Of a stretch of DNA of 14,503 nucleotides, positions 1-6,246 are shown piece by piece (within the stretch, counting starts at the first letter, position 1; each line of letters opens with the position of its first letter). The stretch lies in contig JAMCPC010000079.1 in the NCBI GenBank assembly GCA_023379725.1, forward strand, positions 32,445 through 46,947. The letters run 5' to 3'. Made by a program: the position numbers and the translations under genes. The notes beneath the pieces were generated by a model. That model was not told the DNA's origin. It saw only the letters and a list, made by a program, of their open reading frames with translations, and did not search any database. Source of the stretch: Actinomycetota bacterium (GTDB lineage: Bacteria > Actinomycetota > Acidimicrobiia > Acidimicrobiales > JAMCPL01).

Positions 1-1
1 T

Positions 2-250
2 GCAGTAGCTCATAGTAATTTGCCGAATAAACCACTAGGTGACATCGATGCTATATATGTCACTCCCGGAGCGAGGGGAATCGGAGTAGGTCAGGCATTG
101 CTTGACTCTGCAGTCAAAGTGCTGGCTAATCGGGGATGCATCAATTTGGATGTCAATTGCCTACCGGGAGACAGAGGTTCAAAGAGGCTTATGGAAAGCT
201 CAGGGTTCAAGGCACGGCAGATCACCATGACACGCCATATAGGCCGTTAG
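2..250 (+). CDS. GNAT-family N-acetyltransferase, C-terminal part (5' end outside window)
   Basis: The frame is open to the left edge, so only the last 82 codons of a longer gene are visible. The product is the C-terminal half of a GCN5-related N-acetyltransferase, which moves an acetyl group from acetyl-CoA to an amine. The acetyl-CoA pyrophosphate-binding motif A is clear: a beta strand (DIDAIYVTPGARG) runs into R-G-I-G-V-G-Q-A-L-L, the usual R/Q-x-x-G-x-G/A pattern. The later segment, with N-C-L-P-G-D-R-G-S followed by L-M-E-S-S-G-F, matches the typical end of the fold, where the last helix leads into G-F. The substrate cannot be told. Internal TTG or ATG codons are possible starts but would cut the fold, so the gene should be read as truncated by the window. 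The Nudix gene starts two bases after its TAG, suggesting co-transcription. Confidence 0.85.
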   Translation, partial: AVAHSNLPNKPLGDIDAIYVTPGARGIGVGQALLDSAVKVLANRGCINLDVNCLPGDRGSKRLMESSGFKARQITMTRHIGR

Positions 251-252
251 CA

Positions 253-669
253 ATGCCCATCTACCCGATAGTTGCTGTAGGTGGCATAGCAGTAGTCGAT
301 GGATCATTGTTGCTGGTAAAAAGGGGCCATCCTCCTCAAGAGGGAAAATGGACAATTCCAGGTGGAAAGGTAAAGTACGGTGAACAACTCACTCAGGCTG
401 TAGAACGAGAGATCCAAGAAGAGACCAGCTTGAAAGTCAACTGCGGCGACCTGGTAGGTATAGCTGAGAGAATCGACGAACAGGACCACTTTGTCATACT
501 TGATTTCTTCGTAAGTCTGGATACTTCGCTATCCTCCATAGAGGGATTACCTGTTCCAGTTCCTGCCAGTGATGCGGCCAATGCGGCATGGGTACCGCTT
601 GGAGATCTCGAAGAGTACAGCCTGACAACCGGTCTGCTTGAGTTCCTCTCTCTACACAATATTATCTAA
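253..669 (+). CDS. Nudix hydrolase (MutT-like)
   Basis: A 138-residue protein, normal length for a single-domain Nudix hydrolase, which cleaves a nucleoside diphosphate linked to another group X. The Nudix box lies at about residues 37-59: G-x5-E-x7-R-E-I-Q-E-E-T-S-L. It keeps the R-E-x-x-E-E metal-binding core, while the usual Gly near the end is Ser. The N-terminal strand (VAVGGIAVVDGSLLLVKRG) and the W-x-I-P-G-G-K approach to the box are typical of NTP-sanitising or NADH/ADP-ribose type enzymes. The substrate cannot be assigned. The ATG at 253 is chosen because it begins just before the first core strand and lies two bases after the stop of the GNAT gene. A longer reading from 136 would overlap that gene's coding sequence in another frame. 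There is no strong Shine-Dalgarno sequence, so translation is probably coupled to the gene upstream. Confidence 0.9.
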   Translation: MPIYPIVAVGGIAVVDGSLLLVKRGHPPQEGKWTIPGGKVKYGEQLTQAVEREIQEETSLKVNCGDLVGIAERIDEQDHFVILDFFVSLDTSLSSIEGLPVPVPASDAANAAWVPLGDLEEYSLTTGLLEFLSLHNII

Positions 670-769
670 TTGTTCGGAGCTATAACCAATCATGATCCGC
701 AACCTCATGGCTAAGCCATATGAAATATTCAAGGCCTTCGGCTGAATGCAAGATGAATAATTACTCAAG

Positions 770-785
770 GCACCTCCAATGGTGC
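770..785 (-). terminator. Weak hairpin in the convergent spacer (possible terminator)
   Basis: A small stem of five pairs (GCACC with GGTGC, six-base loop) lies in the spacer between the converging Nudix gene and the minus-strand gene ending at 803. Read on the minus strand it is followed by a T/A-rich stretch (CTTGAGTAATTATT), so it could end transcription of that gene. There is no true T-run and the stem is short. The rest of the 133-base spacer shows nothing else recognisable. Confidence 0.25.
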
Positions 786-802
786 GGATCACATTACGCT
801 GT

Positions 803-2041
803 TCACTGGGATTTACTGGACTGACCGCTGGCTACAGGTGGGGGAGGCATGGACAGGCCGATCAGGCTGGAAACTCCGGGTATGAGTCCAGCAGCCCTGT
901 AGAGTCGGGCACGCAACTCATTTGTGGCATTTGCCGGCAGGCCAAGTGGTTTTACATTTCTTCTAACAGGCGACTGCAGCACAGCTTCTATAATTTCCAT
1001 CCATTCCTGCTCTTCTCTTTCCGGCGAAAGCACATTGCCTGCAGCTTCCGCCAAGCGTACAGCCAGGTCGCCTGGAATCTTAAAACTACGATCAGGAGGA
1101 GTGCTGGACAACTTGATAGCGTCTATAACGTCACCCTTGTCGATTTTGCGAGTTATCTGCTCTTCCCAACGGGTACGCAATGCTTCAATGCGTTCATGAA
1201 GCATGGTCTTCAGTACACCGGCAAGCTCTGAGGCTTCCTCATCCAAATCTATATTGTTGGTTGCCACGACTATCGAGCGCAACTCGTATAGCGGTATATC
1301 TGATCCCAGAGAGCGTGCAGCTGATGCCCTATCCTTCCAATTGGCCAGAGTGATACTTGGCAGCAGCTCTTCTGCCATTGCAATTAACGGCTCCGAAGCA
1401 ATCAACGGCTTACCATTGCGTCTTGCATCTTCGTTCTGCTTTTCTATCCTCTCACGTACAGCCGGCATCCCTCCGCGTAACAGTTCCTCTGCAATGGGAA
1501 GCTGCTCCGGCCTTAACTGAGCCAATACAGCATTCCGGTATTGCGTACCGAGTATTCGCCTGATCGGATCGTGACGCCTGCCCATGTTACCCATACTCTC
1601 ACCGCCCTTTTCCTGGCTACCTCTCCTACCGGGATCAGATTGCCTACGCGGCGTATTGCGCTTAGCTGAGTTACGATCGGAACTACGTTTTGCTGAAATA
1701 CGCTCTCTTACCGGCGATCCAGCATCTGCGGTAGAATCACGCTCATGTGTATAGTCTGCATAGTCCCGTTCTTTACGAGAAAAGTTGCGTTTGCTACCTA
1801 TAACCAAAGTATCGTCTGATAACTTCTTTTTATCTAATGTCTCTGGTTTTGTCACACTGACAATGTCAATACCATCCAAACCAGACTGTATCTCAGCATG
1901 AAATATCTCACCTACCTTTGTATCGGCGGGTAGGAGGTCAGCCGGTAGTATGCCCCGTGGTTGCTTGGCATTTACGACACGCCAGTTCCACGATTCACCT
2001 TCCGAACGAGCTGTAATTTCTATCTCTATATATTTTGCCAT
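803..2041 (-). CDS. Conserved protein of unknown function: N-terminal beta domain, basic linker, helical C-terminal domain
   Basis: A 412-residue protein of unknown function. Residues 1-72 look like a small beta-rich domain, possibly OB-like (I-E-I-E-I start, W-N-W-R-V-V, Q-P-R-G-I-L-P-A-D-L-L-P-A). Residues about 80-160 are a highly charged Arg/Ser-rich linker, probably disordered and possibly nucleic-acid binding. Residues about 160-395 are helical and contain blocks that look conserved (PIAEELLRGGMPAVRERIEK, LSSTPPDR, SPVRRNVKP). The layout resembles uncharacterised proteins I associate with Acidimicrobiia, but that is recollection and no function is known to me. The frame stays open up to 2128, but the 29 extra residues look unlike protein N-termini, and a promoter with an extended -10 at 2053-2081 lies inside that extension. 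I therefore place the start at the ATG at 2041, giving a transcript with a leader of only about five bases. There is no signal peptide or membrane segment. It is divergent from htrA. Confidence 0.75.
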   Translation of the reverse strand: MAKYIEIEITARSEGESWNWRVVNAKQPRGILPADLLPADTKVGEIFHAEIQSGLDGIDIVSVTKPETLDKKKLSDDTLVIGSKRNFSRKERDYADYTHERDSTADAGSPVRERISAKRSSDRNSAKRNTPRRQSDPGRRGSQEKGGESMGNMGRRHDPIRRILGTQYRNAVLAQLRPEQLPIAEELLRGGMPAVRERIEKQNEDARRNGKPLIASEPLIAMAEELLPSITLANWKDRASAARSLGSDIPLYELRSIVVATNNIDLDEEASELAGVLKTMLHERIEALRTRWEEQITRKIDKGDVIDAIKLSSTPPDRSFKIPGDLAVRLAEAAGNVLSPEREEQEWMEIIEAVLQSPVRRNVKPLGLPANATNELRARLYRAAGLIPGVSSLIGLSMPPPPVASGQSSKSQ

Positions 2042-2052
2042 ATCAGTGTAAT

Positions 2053-2081
2053 AGAATACCAGTGTAGCAAGGCACAGACAA
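2053..2081 (-). promoter_or_regulatory. Candidate promoter of the 803-2041 gene, near-leaderless
   Basis: On the minus strand, TTGTCT (2076-2081, 4/6 to the -35 consensus) is followed by exactly 17 bases and then TATTCT (2053-2058, 4/6 to the -10 consensus). A TGG just before the -10 gives an extended -10 element. A start site about seven bases downstream would leave only about five bases before the ATG at 2041, with no Shine-Dalgarno sequence. Near-leaderless messages are common in actinobacteria. This is a consensus match only. Confidence 0.4.
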
Positions 2082-2198
2082 CCGCTGTAACCAACAAACC
2101 GGCGATCACAGAGCAAAACTCCAGCCATGGAGAGGAATGCAATTTTGTTATGACATTATTAAGATATGCTTTCACGACGTATCTGCCCCGCCAATCCC

Positions 2199-2242
2199 CT
2201 TTATACTCTTTAGGTATACCTCTTTATACTTTTAGATGTACC
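2199..2242 (+). repeat. Imperfect tandem repeat with embedded palindrome in the htrA upstream region
   Basis: Two near-identical units lie directly ahead of htrA. They occupy 2199-2220 and 2222-2242 and start 23 bases apart. Both begin CTTTATACT, continue with a TTTAG core and end in TACC. They differ by one inserted base and a swapped G/A pair. The first unit ends in a perfect 10-base palindrome, AGGTATACCT (2212-2221), which is broken in the second. Each unit also contains TATACT, a five-of-six match to a -10 box, at 2202-2207 and 2225-2230. A spacing of about two helical turns suits a regulator binding side by side, or a duplicated promoter. Function is inferred. Confidence 0.5.
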
Positions 2243-2250
2243 GGAATATG

Positions 2251-2258
2251 AAAGGAGA
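2251..2258 (+). promoter_or_regulatory. Ribosome binding site that fixes the htrA start
   Basis: AAAGGAGA, with the AGGAG core at 2253-2257, ends eight bases before the ATG at 2266. This is the best Shine-Dalgarno sequence in the window and decides against the upstream in-frame ATG codons at 2236 and 2248. Confidence 0.8.
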
Positions 2259-2265
2259 GAAGCCG

Positions 2266-4074
2266 ATGAACGAGCGACACGATAATGAGGAACCAAGCAA
2301 TAGCCCTAAGCCACCTTATGGTATTGAAGGACCAGGGCAGTATTGGAGGCGTTCCCAAGATGAACCCGGAACAGATGAAGACTCTCATCCGAACGATTAT
2401 ACCTCACAGGAGGGCGGCGGTACCATGGAAATGGAAGATCGTGGGCATTTTGAGGGAACCCCCAAGAGCTCTAACATCCAGGATCAGGCACCCGGACCAC
2501 GTTACTCTTCCGATGAGAACAGACCCTACGAACCGCCCACAGGTCAGAGTGGTTATGGTCGGGCAACTGGTTATGGATGGGGCGCCCCTGAGAAGCTGGG
2601 GACGTCTGAGAGTGCGCCTGATACCGGCTACCAGCCACCGGTAGGGCAAAGTACTTCATGGAACCCAACGGCTGAGCAACCAAGCTATGGAGGGTATGCA
2701 GGTCAGGGCAGTTTTGGTGGCGGGAACCCCGGTAATCTGCCCGGTAGTAGTTTTGGTGGCGGTAGCAACTTCGGAAACGGTGGTGGATTTGGCGGCGGTA
2801 GCTATACAATGCCGGGGGATTCAGAGACTGGCGGACCACATGAAAATGCTGCAGCCGTTGCCCTAAAGCAACGGCGGCGTATCAATCCTGGTATCCTGAG
2901 ATGGGTGACTGTAGTAGTCGTATCTGCGCTAGTAGGTGCCATTGTAGGAGCCGCAGCGGTATCTATGGGTAACAAAAGCGTCAGCAATGGAGGAAGTACT
3001 ACGGTATCAGTCAGCAACGCTCCGGCCGGTCCTGCCTTACTGGCAAGTGGTGCGCAGATACCACAGATAGTCAAAAAATTACTGCCCTCCGTTGTGTCCA
3101 TAAAGGCCACCGGAGTGAGTTCAAGCAGCGGCTTAAGTGAAGGTAGCTCACCCTTCGGCAGCTCACCCTTCGGTAGTGGATCTGCCGGTACGGTGGTAGA
3201 TGAGGGTACCGGTATGATTATTACCAACAGTGGACAGGTCGTCACCAACAACCACGTTATAGCAGGCGCAACAAGCATCACGGTCACCCTCTACGGCCAA
3301 TCATCGTCCCTACCGGCCAAGCTGATCGGAACTGACCCTACGGATGACGTTGCTCTATTGCAGATAGAGAATGCACCTACCAATCTCACCCCGGTTACGT
3401 TTGGTAAATCATCCAGCCTACAGGTAGGAGATGCTGTCATAGCAATAGGAAATGCCCTTGGACTCTCATTGAAGACCCCAACGGTTACCTCTGGGATCGT
3501 GTCTGCACTCGGCAGGAGTGTACAAGCTGGTTCTCCAACATCCAATGCAGTAGAAGACCTTACATCCATGATCCAGACCGATGCTGCAATAAACTCCGGT
3601 AATTCTGGAGGTCCGCTGGTCGATTCCGCCGGACAGGTGATCGGAATGGATACCGCTGTGGCGTCGTCCAGTGCAGGTAATGCTCCTGCCCAGAATATCG
3701 GATTCGCTATCCCGTCGGACAGAATCATAAGTCTGCTACCACAGCTCAGGAAGGGTGGCTCAGTATCCCAGCCAAAGGCATTTCTCGGTGTCTACATTAC
3801 CACCCTGAACAGCCAGCTAAAGAGCGAGTACAACTTCGTTCCAAACAGCGGTGCAGTTGTCATGCAGGTAGAATCCGGCTCTCCTGCTCAGGTGGCTGGA
3901 ATTCAGGCAGGTGATGTAATCGTAGCGATAGACGGGCAAAAGATCACTTCAGCATCAGGTCTAGCAGCTGCAATAGGATCTAAAAAACCTGGCCAAAGCA
4001 TTACTATCACCCTCTGGCAGGGCCAGCAAAAGCAGACCGTTACAGCAACTCTCGCATCCACACCTGTAGCTTAG
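2266..4074 (+). CDS. htrA: HtrA/DegP-like membrane-anchored serine protease with PDZ domain
   Basis: A 602-residue protein that fits the actinobacterial HtrA plan for surface protein quality control under stress. Residues 1-205 are a long Gly/Pro/Asn-rich, probably disordered cytoplasmic tail ending in a Gly-Phe-Gly-Ser-rich stretch. A basic KQRRR patch precedes one membrane segment at about 211-235. The trypsin-like domain spans about 265-495 and carries the full triad: His330 (T-N-N-H-V-I), Asp361 (D-P-T-D-D-V-A-L-L) and Ser447 (N-S-G-N-S-G-G-P-L). A PDZ domain at about 506-598 (F-L-G-V-Y, V-V-M-Q-V-E-S-G-S-P-A, G-D-V-I-V-A-I-D-G) would bind exposed C-termini. The protease would lie outside the membrane. 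An in-frame 15-base duplication (3142-3171) makes a GSSPF repeat in the loop before the catalytic core. It is transcribed alone, converging on the FHA gene. Confidence 0.93.
   Translation: MNERHDNEEPSNSPKPPYGIEGPGQYWRRSQDEPGTDEDSHPNDYTSQEGGGTMEMEDRGHFEGTPKSSNIQDQAPGPRYSSDENRPYEPPTGQSGYGRATGYGWGAPEKLGTSESAPDTGYQPPVGQSTSWNPTAEQPSYGGYAGQGSFGGGNPGNLPGSSFGGGSNFGNGGGFGGGSYTMPGDSETGGPHENAAAVALKQRRRINPGILRWVTVVVVSALVGAIVGAAAVSMGNKSVSNGGSTTVSVSNAPAGPALLASGAQIPQIVKKLLPSVVSIKATGVSSSSGLSEGSSPFGSSPFGSGSAGTVVDEGTGMIITNSGQVVTNNHVIAGATSITVTLYGQSSSLPAKLIGTDPTDDVALLQIENAPTNLTPVTFGKSSSLQVGDAVIAIGNALGLSLKTPTVTSGIVSALGRSVQAGSPTSNAVEDLTSMIQTDAAINSGNSGGPLVDSAGQVIGMDTAVASSSAGNAPAQNIGFAIPSDRIISLLPQLRKGGSVSQPKAFLGVYITTLNSQLKSEYNFVPNSGAVVMQVESGSPAQVAGIQAGDVIVAIDGQKITSASGLAAAIGSKKPGQSITITLWQGQQKQTVTATLASTPVA
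3142..3171 (+). repeat. Tandem 15-base duplication inside htrA
   Basis: Two copies of GGYAGCTCACCCTTC stand head to tail, differing at one base, and encode GSSPFGSSPF. They lie between the membrane segment and the catalytic core, in a probable surface loop, so the protein is likely to tolerate the insertion. Slippage could change the copy number in multiples of five residues. Confidence 0.7.
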
Positions 4075-4127
4075 GTATGTATAGGTATATCTAATCCAGA
4101 GGTTTTCACTATATATCTGGCAAAGAT

Positions 4128-4727
4128 CTATTCTCTGCCACGCAAATCGGTCAATTGTACGGCTCCACATGCGAGAGCTGCATTTGCCAGCCGCACTCTC
4201 CGACTTTCACTACTGGATTCCTCATATATACCAAACTTATCGTAGAGCCTGGCCAGGTGCTGTTTTACAGCTGCAACAGAGACTACCAGATCCTCAGCTA
4301 TCTGCCGACTGGTAGCGGGCTGGGTAAAGGCAGAACTGGACATGAGCGGCTTGCACAGAGCAACCAGCACATCGTGCTCACGGGAAGTAACTCTTGGCAT
4401 ATCAGCTACTAAAGTAATAGCATCTGCCTCTTCCCTGTCAGCGCGTAAGGTAATAACCGTTGCTCCAACCCGTATCTCATCACCGGGATAGAGTGCCTTT
4501 TGTGACCAGATCCTCTCCCCATTGACGAATGTGCCGTTGCGACTACCGAGGTCAGATATATACCAGTTCGTACCGATTGGCTCTATAATGGCGTGCAGCC
4601 TGGATACTGTTTTGTCGTCTGTGATGCACACATCCGACTTGGAACTCTTACCGATAGCAACCGGTCTTTCTTCAAGTGGAAACAGATTGATACCAGATCG
4701 CCGATGAATTTCCAGAAACGGATTCAT
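4128..4727 (-). CDS. FHA-domain protein with C-terminal helix-turn-helix (phosphothreonine-responsive regulator)
   Basis: A 199-residue cytoplasmic protein. Residues about 5-95 form an FHA domain, which binds phosphothreonine peptides. The signature is present as V-A-I-G-K-S-S, V-S-R-L-H (Ser42, Arg43, His45) and D-L-G-S-R-N-G-T-F-V-N-G (Asn64, Gly65). Lys27 stands where Arg is usual. Residues about 113-167 (T-S-R-E-H-D-V-L-V-A-L, then S-R-Q-I-A-E-D-L-x5-A-V-K-Q-H-L-A-R-L-Y-D-K-F-G) look like a winged or LuxR-like DNA-binding helix-turn-helix. The frame allows a GTG start at 4739. I prefer the ATG at 4727 because AGGTGG (4736-4741) sits eight bases before it. It lies in the same seven-gene run as the Ser/Thr kinase, so it may read that kinase's phosphorylation and act on DNA. 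The target is unknown. Confidence 0.85.
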   Translation of the reverse strand: MNPFLEIHRRSGINLFPLEERPVAIGKSSKSDVCITDDKTVSRLHAIIEPIGTNWYISDLGSRNGTFVNGERIWSQKALYPGDEIRVGATVITLRADREEADAITLVADMPRVTSREHDVLVALCKPLMSSSAFTQPATSRQIAEDLVVSVAAVKQHLARLYDKFGIYEESSSESRRVRLANAALACGAVQLTDLRGRE

Positions 4728-4777
4728 CGAAGATGCCACCTATTTGAGCAATATAAACAGCTGAGCATAGCAGCACA

Positions 4778-4783
4778 ATTATA
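4778..4783 (-). promoter_or_regulatory. Candidate -10 box for the FHA gene
   Basis: The minus strand reads a perfect TATAAT here, about 50 bases before the ATG at 4727. That leaves a leader of about 44 bases with an AGGTGG Shine-Dalgarno sequence. No convincing -35 hexamer is found at 16-18 bases. The box is part of TTAGGTATAAT, and its first nine bases also occur in the htrA upstream repeat. The 253-base spacer from 4728 to 4980 otherwise holds no plausible gene. Its left end contains one copy of the diverged 3'-flank repeat. Confidence 0.4.
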
Positions 4784-4935
4784 CCTAATCTGGAATGGGC
4801 AAGTATGTACATTCGCACACCCGAGGTATTGGAGCCTGATACACGAAACGCTAATTTGGGGTGGGTCGATGTAAATACTCATAACCATTCACATCTACGA
4901 GAATGAAGCTGGAAATTAGGTGGCAACGGATAAGC

Positions 4936-4978
4936 GAGGAGCTTGGTAGCCGGGGATTGCAAGCATCGTTTGGTCAAA
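4936..4978 (-). repeat. 3'-flank repeat, copy 2 (after the orphan secreted gene)
   Basis: On the minus strand, just past the TGA of the secreted gene, TTGACCAAACG is followed by GCAATCCCCGGCT. A closely similar arrangement follows the membrane-protein gene at 6206-6246. Both copies also have GCCACCT about 50 bases from the TTGACC. No strong hairpin or T-run is seen in this copy, so a terminator role is not supported by its structure. Confidence 0.4.
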
Positions 4979-4980
4979 GA

Positions 4981-6096
4981 TCAGAAGGCATCTACCCAGG
5001 GTATCGCCGCTGTATAAGAATTGGCCTGCATTATGGCCGAAAGTGCTTTTATCGATGCTGTAAGAGATGCTGAAGCCGGAGCCTCCTCTACCCACGAAAT
5101 AATTGCCTGTGACTGCGCAGGGGTACAGAGTGGTGCCAGACCACAGTCCACAAAATCCTGCTGAACCTGTCCTGGAGCGGTCCTTACGGAAGCAATGGAA
5201 ATAATGAAGCGATCATAGGCAGTACATTTCCCGTGCTGTGCGGAATTACAGTCCAGTTCAGCTTGATAAGCGTCAGCGTGTAATAATGCAAGCGCCTTGG
5301 CATCCATTAAGAGAGCTACTATATTACCTAGATCAGTTGGCGTGTTTTGTGCCAATATGCGGTAGGTTGCTGCCAGCACAAGCGGTCCTACCGCTTGAGG
5401 AACTTGACTTATAGCATTATTCAAAAGGCTCTCTATATAGGGAACGGTAGTGGAAAGCGCCTCAGAGACAAAGAGAGATATCTGATTACTTCCACCTGAA
5501 AGGGCTGACGGCAATGGCAGGAAGAGCCCCGAAATAGCATTGAGTTCTCCGGTAGTAGCAGAAAGAACGGAACTGCCAAAGCCGCCTACCCCTACCAGCG
5601 CATCAGCGTAGCTCTGAGCATCTCCCTTGAGACTTGCAAACACTTGTGCTATATCATCACCAAGGATAGCAGCATCGCTGGCAGTCAAGGCACCAAGGCG
5701 GCTGGTAATCTGGTTTCTTGTAGAGGCTGGAAGCTGTGCCAAGGCATCCAGAATGATTTGAGCGTTTACCGCAGATAGGTTCCCTTGGAGAGGTCCCAGA
5801 GCACTGGCCCCCAGTATCTGGGTGCTTGACGAAGTCGATGGTTGTGCATGCGTGAGAGGGGAGTGGGGTACGGATGAGGTAGTCACATGTGCCGGTGCAC
5901 CTGTAGTGCTCGTAGCACTGTCAGAAAGTTTACGCGTAAGACACGATAGAATTGACAGCTGGCATGCCGGACGGGAACCTGGATGATGAGGTGTAGGTGC
6001 GATGTTTCCACTACCGCCTACGCCAAAAATGATTCCAAGGAGCATTACTCCTACCATGCTGGTTATTTTATATCTGGCTAAGCTCCTAAACATCAT
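4981..6096 (-). CDS. Secreted alpha-helical protein of unknown function
   Basis: I do not recognise this 371-residue protein. The N-terminus has basic residues (Arg4, Arg8, Lys10) before a hydrophobic stretch at about 14-28, so it is exported by a signal peptide or held by an N-terminal anchor. Residues about 55-95 are a Ser/Thr/Pro-rich low-complexity linker. Residues about 100-370 are mostly Ala/Leu/Ser-rich helices with no known motif. There are six cysteines: Cys45 and Cys52 near the N-terminus, and Cys283, Cys291, Cys318 and Cys324 in the last quarter, suggesting disulfides in an extracellular domain. The start is one of two tandem ATG codons (6096 or 6093). AAGGGAG at 6108-6114 is a distant Shine-Dalgarno candidate (11 bases), and TATAAT at 6102-6107 could instead make a leaderless message. 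It lies between the membrane protein and FHA genes in the same orientation. Confidence 0.7.
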   Translation of the reverse strand: MMFRSLARYKITSMVGVMLLGIIFGVGGSGNIAPTPHHPGSRPACQLSILSCLTRKLSDSATSTTGAPAHVTTSSVPHSPLTHAQPSTSSSTQILGASALGPLQGNLSAVNAQIILDALAQLPASTRNQITSRLGALTASDAAILGDDIAQVFASLKGDAQSYADALVGVGGFGSSVLSATTGELNAISGLFLPLPSALSGGSNQISLFVSEALSTTVPYIESLLNNAISQVPQAVGPLVLAATYRILAQNTPTDLGNIVALLMDAKALALLHADAYQAELDCNSAQHGKCTAYDRFIISIASVRTAPGQVQQDFVDCGLAPLCTPAQSQAIISWVEEAPASASLTASIKALSAIMQANSYTAAIPWVDAF

Positions 6097-6101
6097 ACTA
6101 A

Positions 6102-6107
6102 ATTATA
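6102..6107 (-). promoter_or_regulatory. Perfect -10 box immediately before the orphan secreted gene
   Basis: The minus strand reads TATAAT, then five bases, then ATG, so a transcript from this box would start at or next to the ATG and be leaderless. The position 17 bases upstream is GGTAAT, a poor -35 match. The alternative is that the gene is read through from upstream, in which case this is simply an A/T-rich spacer between AAGGGAG and the start codon. Confidence 0.35.
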
Positions 6108-6124
6108 CTCCCTTGACTCCCCAG

Positions 6125-6175
6125 ATTACCCTCTGCGACATAATATGTCTTTGCTATCCACAGAGGCAAGGTAAT
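6125..6175 (-). promoter_or_regulatory. Nested stem-loop ahead of the orphan secreted gene (candidate RNA leader or operator)
   Basis: Read on the minus strand, three sets of complementary arms nest within 51 bases. ATTAC pairs with GTAAT (6171-6175 with 6125-6129). CCTCTG pairs with CAGAGG (6161-6166 with 6130-6135). GACAT pairs with ATGTC across an ATT triloop (6145-6149 with 6137-6141). That gives 16 base pairs, with a four-base bulge (CTTG) and an 11-by-1 internal loop. The element ends 28 bases before the ATG. No T-run follows, so it is not a simple terminator. It matches no riboswitch class I know. The inner GACATAATATGTC is also a perfect dyad that could serve as a protein site. Confidence 0.4.
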
Positions 6176-6205
6176 TCTATCCATCAGGGACAGGTGGCGT
6201 TCTGC

Positions 6206-6246
6206 CAACTATTGAAGCCGGGGGCTTGCGTTCGCCGTTTTGGTCA
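6206..6246 (-). repeat. 3'-flank repeat, copy 1 (overlapping the stop of the membrane-protein gene)
   Basis: On the minus strand, TTGACCAAAACG contains the TGA stop of the membrane-protein gene and runs into GCAAGCCCCCGGCTT. Copy 2 is at 4936-4978. Within this copy AAGCC-CCC-GGCTT (6215-6227) can form a five-pair hairpin with a three-base loop, but no T-run follows, so termination is uncertain. Confidence 0.4.

Noticed and set aside
779..1231. Plus-strand reading frame of 150 codons opposite the 803-2041 gene
   Set aside because: It lies antisense to a long gene with recognisable domain layout, has no ribosome binding site and its translation looks like no protein family.
2042..2128. N-terminal extension of the 803-2041 gene by 29 codons
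   Set aside because: The extra residues are not domain-like, and a promoter with an extended -10 overlaps the region. The ATG at 2041 starts directly on the first strand of the N-terminal domain.
2471..2839. Minus-strand open frame inside htrA
   Set aside because: It is a shadow of the low-complexity Gly/Pro-rich htrA tail. The codon bias of that tail keeps other frames open.
4096..4119. Possible terminator CCAGA...TCTGG between the converging htrA and FHA genes
   Set aside because: Only five pairs around a loop of about 14 bases and no T-run. Too weak to call.
4918..4968. A 16-codon minus-strand frame (M-L-A-I-P-G-Y...) just after the orphan secreted gene
   Set aside because: No Shine-Dalgarno sequence. 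The similar copy at 6206-6246 does not keep the frame, so the resemblance is at DNA level, not coding.
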